Shown here: positions 48,914 through 60,434 of the stretch, in pieces | Numbering within the stretch: the stretch's first letter is position 1 | Layout: every line of letters begins with the position of its first letter | Origin: Brienomyrus brachyistius | Lineage: Eukaryota; Chordata; Actinopteri; Osteoglossiformes; Mormyridae | Assembly (NCBI RefSeq): GCF_023856365.1 | Contig: NC_064538.1 | Location: 4,729,832 to 4,793,831, forward strand | Direction of reading: 5' to 3' | DNA: 64,000 bases | Program-made: the position numbers and the translations under genes | The notes under the pieces: generated by a model | Seen by the model: only the letters and a program-made list of their open reading frames with translations | What the model was told of the DNA's origin: nothing | The model's database searches: none

Positions 48914-50370
48914 TTTCCGACTGAGATCAAGGCATAAGTAGTCGAGCACAGACTCAATATAATATTCGATTATTTAACAAAGCAGTTTATGACAAAATAA
49001 TTATGGAGAAACAGCGTACGCTTGGAGACGTATACTAACCCGTGTTAAAGAGTTTACAGCCGGAATAATTATACATATAGTCGCTGGGACAATATGCATA
49101 ATTATTCCGGGAATCATTCCATGATCCATACACACAGCACGTGGGCGGGATTTGAACCCGAGGCCTGGAAGTGTGAGGAAACCTACACGTTCCCATCCAT
49201 GTTTCAGCAGGTTTCCTCCCATAGTCCGAAGAGATAGAGTTAGGTGAATGGCCTCACGAAATTCCCCCGAAGTTCATGCGCATCAGTTGCCATATGACAG
49301 CCTGGTGTACCATGTAAACTATTGCCCTGCTGTGTGCGTTTTGCTTCCTGTCATAGGCTCCAGACTCACAGCAATCTTATACTGGACAAGCAGCTGTTAA
49401 ACAGATAAATGTGCTGCACGTGTGAACTACTAATAGCCAAGTAATTTGTAATAAAGTTTTTCTGTTCGGTCTAAATAATGTATGTCTGCTCAGGTTAGTG
49501 GCTTCTTTAAGCTTGTATCCTAGTCATACTATGACCATGAAAATGGTATAAGATCACTTTGGTAGCCTTATATGTAATATTTGCCAGTGCACTCGTTTAC
49601 TGTAATCATTTAACAGAACATTCAAGAGAGACATGACTCATCCATTCCTCCTGTTGTATATGTCTATAGCATGGTAATAACCTCTGTATACCTCTATGTT
49701 TTTTAACTATACGTTAAAAAAAAGGATATACATATAGTAAGCATTCGGGATTTTTGTACTGTAGTTTTAAATTAACTTCCACTAACTTCAGTTGGAGTCA
49801 CCTTTGGTTGCACTGTTTGGAAGTCCTATACATCATGAAATATGATCCACTTTGTGGTCTAATTTAATCTGGAGTGCATTTTTAAGTAAGAGGCGGCATT
49901 GCTTGTGTGGGACAGCTCATTAAACAAAGTCACCTTTGTTACAGCTTTTTACTCTTGTGAATAGATCTTATCAGTAACAGTTCCACTGCATTTTAATCAT
50001 TCACATCTTTTTCAGTTAAAATGTACGACAGTAAGCATATTATTCCAATGATGCTGCAAAAACAACTATAATTTGCTAATTCATCTCATTTGTATGCAAA
50101 CGGACTGATTCTAGGGGATTTAAATTGCAGATGGCATGCAAATATTTTGTGAAATATTTCCTGTTAGACAAAGAAGTCTAGCAGGGAACGCACACCACGT
50201 GAAACCATATTTCTTAAAAAAAAATCAAATATCTAAAATATATAATCTAGAAAATCCATTAGAATAGTAGTAGTAAGTGATATCCGAGTATAAAAATCCT
50301 AGATTTTTCTCCTAGCATGTTTTCTCTTAGTCCTTATCTCAGCTGCACATATCAATAAAGCTAAATATGA
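48914..50370. other. impdh2-arih2 intergenic DNA
   Basis: About 1.5 kb. 49130-49410 is a reverse copy of the dispersed fish repeat (GGGATTTGAACCC, GGTTTCCTCCCATAGTCCGA, ATACTGGACAAGCAGCTG). The remainder is AT-rich with no gene. Confidence 0.6.
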
Positions 50371-50376
50371 TTTATT
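50371..50376 (-). terminator. arih2: Candidate poly(A) signal of arih2
   Basis: AATAAA on the minus strand, about 625 bp after the arih2 stop; no closer canonical hexamer was seen. Confidence 0.5.
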
Positions 50377-51000
50377 TAGCTTGATAATAGAAATAAAACA
50401 GACCAAACAACACAGGACACAGGAGCTTGTTTAAAAACTCTCAGTAACTATTTCTGTATTAATGTACAACCTTTGAAAATTACATTTTTCCTTTTTTTTT
50501 AACCCTTTAAATGATCTATTTCTATTAACAACCATTTCAAAAAATAATAATGAACAATGTGTGAGAAAGGGAGAGAGCAGAGAGCTGGGTTATGGTTGGA
50601 GACAGGACAGCAGTTAGGTCGTGCTGCCTCTGATTTCACAGAGTCTGCTTCTCCTGGCCACTGCAGCACGTCCGTCTCCCCTGCCGGCCCCTTCAGTGGC
50701 GGCTTGATACTTGTTAAAAAGCCAGTGCGCGTCTTTGCATGTGCGTGTTTTGGTGCATGTCTTGTGTTCTGCGTGCATCCTTGTACAAGTGTGTTTCTGC
50801 GAGCGTCCTTGTGTGCGTGTGTCTCCATCTGTCTCATGTCATGAATGGGGTGGAGCAGGATTAAACCAAATGAGAAAAAAAAAATGCACCCATACCAAAA
50901 CAAGACCAGAGCAGGGAATGGAGAGGGTGAGGTGGGGTTTGGGGGGTGGGTGAGAGGGGGTGCTGTTGATCTCTAAAAGCTGAATGAGTGAAGAGGGGCT

Positions 51001-53176
51001 TCAGGTGTCATGGAAATCCTTGAGCAGTGTTCGTCTCCGCTGCTCTGCGATGTGCATCTGATTCTCCAGGTCCTACATGGAGGCAGGAGTTCAGAATCGG
51101 AAACCAAGCAGTCATGACCAGCACTTATCAGGAAAATGCAAGTGCATTAATAGATAGTTTTAACGCCCTCATTCCCATCATGTTTCTTTCCCGTTCTCTT
51201 ACCCCTCTGTCGCTGGCACTTAGCCCCCCTCCTCCAACTCCCCGTTCATAGCTGTCCGCTCTCTCCACCTTCCAGGACAGGTTCTCGATTTCAGCTTCCA
51301 GCTGCGCCTGCTGGTATTCGAACTTCATGGCCGAGGCGTGATGCAGCGAAGAGAAAACGACGTTAATGCACGTCGCCCTGAGCATATGGCACGCTTAAGC
51401 TGTAGGTTGTCAGATCAAGTCCCAGAAAGGACCTGAGCTGTAGGAACTGCACAAGTGAGGAAAGCTTGGGGTCAGGTAGCAGGCTCAAAGGGTCCCTTGG
51501 AGTGAGTGAGTCCTGCTCAATGGCCCAACTGTGATAGGATTACTCTGCCATCCATGGGATTTCAAACCCACAACCTTCTGGACATGGACACAGATCCATA
51601 ACCTGCTGAGACACATGGCACCCCTTGTACCTGTTTCTCAAACAGCTAGGAGGAAACCAAAACGTGGACCATCTAGAGGCCCCTGAGAAGCAGGGTGAAA
51701 AACACTGCCTCATACTGAAGCGGGATGGAGAATGGCTCAGTGGATTAGTCCTCTGTGTCTGTGATCACTTGTTACAATGAATCTTTGGTAGAATAGCCTC
51801 TTGTGGACTCTTGAGCAAGGCTCTTAACTACTCCCAAAATGCTGTAGGGGTGCCAGATAAATGGCTGACACTCTGCTTGGACCCCAAGCTTCACTCTCAC
51901 CTGTACGTGTGTGTGTGTGTGTGTGTGTATACGCGTCTGAAACGCAAGATATGGTATGCAAAAAGATACATTCCAATGCATCTGTACAATCTTCATTTGA
52001 CTTAGAGGTACTTAACCTGAATTTCTCTACACTTTAAATGAGGAGCGAAATAAGAAAGTAAGCTCAGCCCTGAAACCTCTCTCAGCATGCGGCAGAAAAA
52101 CAACAAGGAGGAAAACTCACAAGCTTCTTGCGGGGTCCAGACTCCATGTAGTAGGCGTAGGGGTAGGTGTACTGCAGCGTGTAGCGGCACTGAGGACAGC
52201 GGGGACAGACATTTACTCATGTCCGTATGATGATACTGCGTGCATGTTCCTGCTTTATGGATATTACTCCATGAATAGGTACATTGTATTTCCTGTACAC
52301 AATTTATGTTACACAGGGTGGCACAGTCATGAAATGTCTGCTCTCTAAGAAAGGTCATGGCATACTTTTTCACCTTTCTCCCCCACATTTTTATGTACCA
52401 TGTTGACTGGACTATAGGACAGGTTTCCCCCCCCCTCAAAATACATCTGAAAAAGTGGTGTAGCTTTATATTCAGGGTCTAGACATAGGCAATAGATGGC
52501 GGCAAATATGATATTTTGCAATGAGTGTTTTGACTTATCGTAATATAGATTTGCCGTAAGATTTCTTGCATGACCGTGAGTTTCACACCAGATGTGTGAG
52601 AGCTGGCGACCTTAGTGCCGCTGCAAGTATTGAACAGAGGCTGTTAATAGAGAGAGTAACATTCATTTTAAAACAGCTGTCATTTATTAATATGGCTCAA
52701 CCTTTCTTCACAATACGGTTTTTACTGTCTTCCTGTGGGTCTGCTGCATCGAAAACATTCTGCGCCCTCGAATTTGGGAAGTCTGTGATATTCATTATTT
52801 GTTTTTTTTTTTGGAATGTTTAATACACTTATCATAATCCATTTGTCTGTGGTTGCTGGTTAACTTGTATGTTTTTCCTCAAAAATTATTTTTCTTTATG
52901 AAGGTAAAATTTTGTATTCCAAAAACTTTTTTTTTTATATATAAAAAGTGGGGGTTTGTCTTATAATTGGACCAATACGGTATTCTTACCCATTGAAGAG
53001 GTGTCCATACCTTAGCCAATAGCTTTGCAGCATTTTGCATGTACTGCCAGTCAATCCAGGTGCCCAGGTTGTTCATCACTCTCTCCTGAATCTTCTCCTG
53101 GATTCTCTGGTAGGTCTGTGCTTCAAGCTGCAGACTCTTATTGTGGTTCTCCCACTGTGGAAGCATGCGTTTGTGT

Positions 53177-53235
<59 letters not shown>

Positions 53236-56200
53236 GTCATTGTGTTCCATCGGACTGATAAATATGTATTCTATATTTGAGAGGATATGTTTTGTCAACT
53301 TTATGGAGGCAAATCAGTCTTTTAAGAAGCTAGTGTCAAAAACAGCTTGTCGCTGTGTTTGTAGACTGGTTCTCACCCTCTCAAAGTAGAAGAGGTATTT
53401 CTTGAGTGCTTCCCTAGCCTGGGCCTGCTGGCTCTGGTTCACGATGTCGGGGTTCTCCTTGTAGCGACTGCACTCGTAGTACTCACTGCCGTGGGTCTTC
53501 CAGTCTCCCAGGCACATCCAGCAGAAATCTACAGGCAAACACAGCAAAGGAGGGTGGGGTGGGGGAGGAGCTAGCAAGATACTGACTCTGATAGGTTGGA
53601 CTTATTCAGCCTGAGATGGTAGTTTCCTATGGGTCTGCAATACTTAGTACTCAATCTAATACTGAAGTAATACTCAAGTATTACACAATACTCAACGTAC
53701 CCTGAGAAATACCCACTTATCAAGAAGGGTAAAAGCAACTGCTACACTAAATAACCAAAAGAGGAGCCGCTTACCATGCTTGCACTTGGAGCATTGCTGG
53801 TGATAGACGAGAGAAACGAGAGAGAGAGATAATGAGAGACCATGTTGGCATCAAACCATCAAACCTGCCAATATCCATGAGGCTTCCTTCTCTCGAGAGA
53901 GAACTCAGGAAGGCTATAAAATGAACTTTAAAAGACATAACAGCAGGGATAAGCCCATAGCTTTTAGCTCACGCCATCCAAACCACACTCAGCTGCAAAC
54001 TCAAAGTGAATTCTGAATAACTTCTGGTACTTCTGCCTCAGCACTGATACACAAACAAAAAACATGCAGTACCTGTGTATGGAGCTGCTGTAAGACTTCT
54101 CACAGAAACACATGCACACACTCTCTACTCCCAGCAGGATAACGGTATCACACACACACCCACCATGTGATTGCAGCCCCCATTCTTCTCGATGCAGATA
54201 TTGCACTTGGGACACTGAAACCAAAAGACAGAAAACAGTAAGCAGCAGGAAGCCATAGTGGCTGCTCCAAATAAACTGGCCAAGGGCCGCACGAAATGCC
54301 CCAGTCACTAGGTGGCTCCCTCACGTCTTTAGTGTGCGCGCTGATGTAATTGGCTGTCTCGGAGTCATCCGCACACTTGGTGAGCCACTTCCGGATGGTT
54401 CCGCAGTCCGTGGGCGCGTGGTACATCTGACGGCACATGAAGCTGCAGGGAAGGGAGGAGGAAGAGGAGGAGCGACGAGGGTGACACGCCGCTGACAAAG
54501 GCAATAAAGGCTCCTAGCGTGGTACAGCCTGTACCGCGTGGGCGGCTGTTCGGACGACTTGTCGGAGCGCGTCCCTTACCAGAAGACCTCACTGCAGCGG
54601 CTACACTGCACTCTCCTGGCCCGCGGCTCCTGCACCTGGATGACCATCGGACAGTCGGCTCCGGGACACAGCTGCAGCTGCCAGTGACTCTGCGGGACAG
54701 AAGAGAGATGGATGCTCGCACAGAGACCCGGCGCGATGTGGCCCGCGGGTACAGCCACGCGGCAACAGTCGGCACGACGGCGTCATGAGCGACGAAACAT
54801 ACTGACTGCCATGGAGGCTACAGGAGGGTCAGAAAGACCAGAGACAAAGACAGACCCCGTCGCAGATCTGATGAGTGGCGCAAAGATGGAAAGCCGACAT
54901 GTAATCTGCTGATGAATACAACACAACGTGTTGTGTGTATCCCCGCAATGGGACGGCCCCACCCCAGAGAAAGGCCCACATTCACCATCATCAGCCCGTA
55001 CCGTACACACACAGCCGAAAACCTTAAAGCCTGTTGATGCACCAGGGAAATGTGGGCTGCATTTTAATTTCCTACCTGCTGTTAATTATAAATGACTTTA
55101 CTTCCTAATGACTACAAGGGCAGCTAAATTAGCACGGGGGTGTATTTTCGCTCAGCCAGCCCCCCCCCCATGCTTGGCGTGCAGAGGCAGGTTAAGCATT
55201 TGCAGCCGGTCTCAGAGGCCGACAGATGGCCAGGGCGGAGTGGCCAACTGACCTCCACGTAGTCCCTGAAGAGGTAGCGTCTGTATTTGTCCTTTAGTTC
55301 TTCCCCGTGCAGCAGTGGGAGCACAAAGTCCTCTGGTATTTGGAGGGAACAGTCCTGGGCCATGCACGAGATACCTGCACAGACACATCCCGAATTATAT
55401 CCGAAATACCTGCACGAATACACACGCAGGTTTGTAATTATATCTTTGCGGGAACGCTCCATTCATTTCTAACTCTAATCCCAACATGACGTCCTTAACC
55501 CCCTACCCAGCCCTAACCTTAACCATAAGAAACCAAACTAAATACGAGACTTTTGGCATCGTTCGTTTTTTGACTGCATTCACAAATCTTTGTGAGGACT
55601 TAAAAAATAACAGGTTATCATCACATTGTGGATGGGACATGTAGTCCCCACAATGTATTATAAGCATAACCCACACAAACAGTTTTACCCAATACCTGCA
55701 CGAGCACACATATGCAGACAGATAAATTACACATGAAACGCCTACATAAGCATATGCACAGAAACACATGCATACAAACAACAAGACAGATACAGAGACA
55801 CACACTGAAATACCTGCACAGACTGACACACAGACATACATGAAATACCTGTAGAGATTCAACCAGACAGAAATATCTGAGATACCTGCCCTAGAATTCT
55901 CACGCATACACACAAGTTATACATGACACATCTACACTGACATGTGTAAAGATAAAAACACATAAAAACATGGAGAAGTACAGGAAATACCCACTGATAG
56001 TTTTAACAGATGTACATATACAGAGCTATACATAAAATACCTGCACATGCTCCCACAGACACTGCACAGCTCCTTACAATCAAAGATCCACCAAATTGAC
56101 CAGCACACATTAAACTATGCACACAAACATAAACACACACACACACACACAAATTCAAAGACAAAATACCTGCCCAGACACAGGTACACAGACATGAACA

Positions 56201-57374
56201 GGCGGGTATTAAGTCGGGACTTACCAACTCCCACTCCATCCTTGACGAGCACAGTGCAGTGCTGCTCCCAGCATGCCTTGCAAAAGGAGTGCTGGCAGGG
56301 CAAGGCGAGCAGAGCATCCCTGCGCACCTGCTGCAGACACACCCCACACTGAAAGGAGTGGCCGGGCATCTAGGAGAGGGGCGGCGTTATCCACAAAACA
56401 CGGCAGGGACACGTCCGGCAAAGCAGGCTGACCAAACAGCGACTGCAGCTTTAACTCCACAGCTAGCTGCACAACACACACCTTTATTCTGCAGTGTGTT
56501 AAATACTATATATATATATATAATTTTTTTCACGTTAAAAACTAGCTGGGATATATTACTGAATGTCAGAGTTATGGCTGCAATAATACACAGCTTCATT
56601 TTTGTGTATGTTTTCTGTGTATATTAAAACGTTGGCCACTACTTAAGTCACCGCTAGGGCCTAAGATAGAGAGGGGAAGTAGAGAAAGAAATAAACACAT
56701 CCAGTAATGGTGAACACACAGGTGCACGTGCACGAGCACACAATTAACCAGAGACAGAGAGAACACTGACTGTCATGGGTCTGTAGGTGCCAGGATGGAG
56801 CTGGACCTGGGATTCACACAGCAGTTGGGAGGAGCTGGACATGTACCTGAAACCCAACATACACCACAAAGCAACAGTATTTAGGGAGCAATCACAGAAC
56901 CCCCCCCCAGCTAGGCTCTATGAGAGACGTTACCTGTCTTGTATTATGGACACCTGCCAGTGAAAATGAACCAGGACCAGCTTAGCTACTGCAAGTGACA
57001 CCTACAAAGGGTAAGATGGACAAAACACATTACAGCTCCAAAACTGCGTAGTGTTAAATGAAATGGCCTGCAGTTTGTCCCCTGAGGATCCTTTCACCTC
57101 TGACCCCCCATCTCCTCACCTTCAGGACGCTGGCGACCCTGTTTACATCCTCGGCCAGAACTTTCTGACTCTCTCTGTAGGAGAGACAGGTGAACTGGTA
57201 TTCCTCTGGATCGAAGGCGTCGGCCCCCTGCTGCTCCACGTCACTGGCGACACCCTCGTAGTAGTCTGCAATGTCCCCATCCTCTCCGACTTCGTCCTCT
57301 TCCTCCTCTTCAGAGTTGGGGCCGATGTCGTCCTCGTTACTGTCGGAGGCCTGGCTGTTCATGTCTACAGACAT
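51001..57374 (-). CDS. arih2: ARIH2 (TRIAD1): RBR-type E3 ubiquitin ligase (complete CDS, 14 coding exons, 495 aa)
   Basis: Ariadne-family RING-between-RING ligase that forms a thioester with ubiquitin and works with neddylated CUL5-RBX2 complexes (established). Exons: 57120-57374, 56934-57001, 56771-56846, 56225-56369, 55253-55374, 54580-54689, 54325-54442, 54164-54214, 53775-53796, 53377-53528, 53011-53154, 52121-52189, 51239-51322, 51001-51072. Joined: 495 residues (human 493). Acidic N-terminus [20 protein letters not shown]1 at about 141-173 ([22 protein letters not shown]); IBR at about 225-275; RING2 at about 299-335 with catalytic Cys312 in NGGCNHM; then the helical Ariadne domain ([19 protein letters not shown]) and the C-terminal LKDFHDT. 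Oddities: a 22-bp microexon (53775-53796) and a weak GTTGGA donor after exon 13. The ATG at 57372-57374 is chosen by homology; an in-frame ATG at 57498-57500 lies upstream. Confidence 0.96.
51510..51710 (-). repeat. SINE-like fragment and partial hAT-MITE arm
   Basis: Reverse strand of about 51510-51620 is tRNA-like (plus strand: GGGATTTCAAACCCACAACC). 51650-51706 (CCAAAACGTGGACC ... GCCCCTGAGAAGCAGGGTGA, ending AAAACACTG) matches the right arm of the MITE at 6607-6759. It lies in arih2 intron 12. Confidence 0.6.
51725..51860 (+). repeat. Degenerate tRNA-derived SINE
   Basis: ATGGCTCAGTGGATTAGTCC and CTCTTGAGCAAGGCTCTTAA parallel the SINE at 40688-40840 but are more diverged. Antisense within arih2 intron 12. 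Confidence 0.65.
53179..53234. repeat. (AC)n microsatellite in arih2 intron 10
   Basis: About 56 bp of pure AC repeat starting 25 bp from the exon 11 acceptor. Confidence 0.95.
55415..55680 (+). repeat. CA-flanked GTGGGGAC-family element, copy E
   Basis: TTATATCTTTGCGGGAACGC, CTCCATTCATTTCTAACTC, CCCAGCCCTAACCTTAACC, GACTTTTGGCATCGTTCG, TCACATTGTGGATGGGAC and CCCCACAATGTATTATAAGC follow in the family order. It is antisense in arih2 intron 4. The only copy outside celsr3. Confidence 0.85.
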
Positions 57375-60300
57375 TCCCCTGGGCCCACCCTCAAATAGCG
57401 CCCCCCCCCCAGCACCAATCAGCCCTCGGCACTTGGGATGACTACAGCTCCCTGCTGCTTTGGTGCTCAGCAGCAGCGGAAGAAGCAGAAGAAGTCGCAC
57501 TCCCCGTCACTCATGAGGTAAACTGGAAGCAGGTTTGGCGGAGACAAAAGAACTAATGGAAGGAGTGGCAGGAGGCCGCAGGCAAGGGGCGTCCAGGGGG
57601 AGACGGAGCAGAAGGTGTAGATCACAGAAGCAGAAGAAGAAAGGAGAGAAACGAGAGAAGAAATGAGCGTTATGCATCACATCAACAAATCCCAGATGCA
57701 AAGTCTACAGTCACATGAGAACCGCCCCCACCAATCACAAAGCATGGTGACACTTCTCAGCTGCCATCCTGAAGGACAAGATCATGCTGCAGACCTGACA
57801 CAAACGTCCTCAAGTGAACCTTTAGAGACAGCCTCCAAGTGACTGCTAACTCAGTCAACGGTCTCAGTCCAACACTAAAAACAGGGCTATAATAAACATA
57901 CAAGCGCTCCGCGATCAAGAATCACAATTCAGAAGTTTACAGTTTCATCTGAGGCTGTGGGCCTGGCTTTGATTACGATGCCGACCCACGATTACCTATC
58001 CAGCTTCAGACAATGGTACTCGCTCACAGACCACTTTACAGTTTTCAACAATCAGTTTCACCAAAGCATGTTTTTTCCCCAAGTCAAGATAGCTATGTTA
58101 CACCATCTCAAAGCTGAATTACTTTATTTTTGCACCACAATTATTCTCCAGCAAAGCTGTTTTGTTATATAAAATTCATCTTGTACGACTTTTGTTACAT
58201 ATTTTACAGACATTCATTTGCATGCAATGTCCTTCTTTTTTAAAACGCTACTTTGAATATCTGACCTACAGTCGTATGGTCAGCTTCCAGATTTATACCT
58301 CATTTGGATTTGTGTTTTTACAGTTTTTTTCCCAATGACATTTGGAAGACCCATATGAAGCCCTAGCGAATACTTAATACTGACGATCTGAACAATATCA
58401 ATTAGGTGCCTCTGATTGACTAGGATTAATACTATAGCAAATACGCCGTATGTGATTAATTCTGGCTCGTTCGACATAAACGTAGTCGGGCAGAGACAGA
58501 CATGCAGATATAGGCGCAGCTGGGTGAACGGATTGACGCTACGTAGCTTAAGGGATTACAGGGCAATGTTATATTCACGGAGCCCGTAGTCACAACAATA
58601 GCAATGCTGTAAGTGACAACAGCACGATAAGATTGCACCTTACCACGAAAAAAAATCATTTCTTTTTCTTGGTCACACATTACCCTTTGCTTACCATTTT
58701 CTCAGAGCCAACAGAAAGGTACAAGCGGCTGTAAATGTGGGTAAAACGCCAAGAAAAGTGGCATGTGGTGAGACAAGCAACAAGCGGAGTGGCTTCCCAG
58801 GCAGAGGTCGGGAGGGGGATATGCACCCAGGGCTACTGCCCCGCATTCCGTCCTATTCTAAATATACCACTAATGCAGGTTGACACGCATAGCCAGCTAA
58901 CCAGATACTTAGCAAAGCAAGTGACCACGATTAACCTCGCCATTAAGGTGTCACGTCGGGGAATGCCGGGCTGGTAAATTCGGTCTATAACACGACGGCG
59001 ATTCGAGTTGTTTACAACTGCTTACTACTAGAGCAGTAAGTCAGATGCATAAAAAAATATTAAACTCTAGTTATATCAAAAGGTGTGCTGGTTGATATCA
59101 AAATACCAGGATAGCACTTTTTCATGTAGTTTTACTGTGCAGAAAAGGAGAATTTGGTCGAGCCCCGAGAATCGGCTCGATCCCTCCATTGTATAGCCGC
59201 TAATTCCTAACCCCTGCCCCCGACACGGCCGCCGCTTCTCACTACAAGCCCGAGGATTCGCATGTAAACAAGGCCAAGCGGTGTCATAAGCAGCTCCAGA
59301 AATACACAACCGACAGTTTTCAACATTCCTATACGAGAAGCCTGTTCCACTTACCCCACGGGGCCTCACTGGACAGCCTCACGATGCAAGTACGGGACCG
59401 ACGGAGAGACCCAGAACAAATTCGGTTCGGCTTACCGAGTCACAGCCAAGAAGGAAGACAGGAAGCGCAGGGAGATTAGTCAGCTACGTCACATCCGCCT
59501 CCTGTTAGCATGTCTGTGTACTATGACAAGGACTGGGTCATGTCTTTTACAAGAAAAATATCGTCGTACCTGTACTTCTTCCGAACTCAATCAGAATAAA
59601 TATTACATGTAATCAATTATATTTAAGTGCTTATTGTGTTCTTAATGCGCTTTTTAACGAAACTATGAAAATAGTACATAGAAATTCTTTGTGGCTTGTC
59701 TGGCTCTAAGATCATGTAAGGACATGTTGCGAGTAAATGTTTGTATTTTCCCATTTCCCTGAGGTTTTCGTATCAAATAAATGCTTTTTGGTACAGTGCG
59801 TTAACAAAATGTAATAAATAAGCAGACATGAATTTTTGCTTGTCAAAAAAAAAATTATCCAGATTTACTGCAGAGGTGACTTGAGCAACAAAGTAATTTA
59901 CAGTCGAATAGTAAAACTGAGCCATAAGGTTAATAATAGCTGACCGAATAAACAATTATATTGGAACCGTAGAACTGTAGTAGAACTGTAGTTCTTTAAA
60001 GGAAACATTAATTCATACTTTCTAGTCTTGAATCCCTCCTGACCAATTTCTCACCACTGGAACAGCAACAAAAACCACACACACGTCCACAGACTTGTTT
60101 TTAGAAAAATAGTTTATATTTATACGAAAATGAATTAGCTTGTTCTTTCTAAACACAGCTGGGCACATATCAGTCAGAGGTATATGCAAGATCCAAGCAA
60201 AAGGGCCTGATAGATGATTTCCCAACATTCAACAACTTACCGAGTCCCGACAAAGAAGTGACAAAAGACGAGAACAAAGATGAGACCACGGCTAGTGTGC

Positions 60301-60434
60301 GTAACCGCGTAAATCATTCATTACAGAGAGATCGTTCCGTGGCTATAAGTGAGAAAGTCAGATTTCAGTGTAGGTTACTGCTTGTGCATGCTTGATACCC
60401 TCAGAAATGTGTATGACACCAGTAAACAGCCACT
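57375..60434. other. arih2 5' region and arih2-xpc intergenic DNA
   Basis: Includes the probable arih2 5' intron (57.5-59.4 kb), a short CpG-richer promoter stretch around 59380-59500, and about 0.9 kb of AT-rich DNA downstream of xpc. I recognise no further gene. Confidence 0.5.
59436..59500 (-). promoter_or_regulatory. arih2: Probable arih2 non-coding first exon and core promoter
   Basis: On the minus strand a perfect donor, CTCG|GTAAGC, ends at 59436. It follows a pyrimidine-rich stretch (CTGCGCTTCCTGTCTTCCTT) with an ETS-type CTTCCTGT and, just upstream, TGACGTAG (CRE-like). This fits a TATA-less housekeeping promoter with a 5' UTR exon spliced to the first coding exon. Transcription start is not determined. 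Confidence 0.45.
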
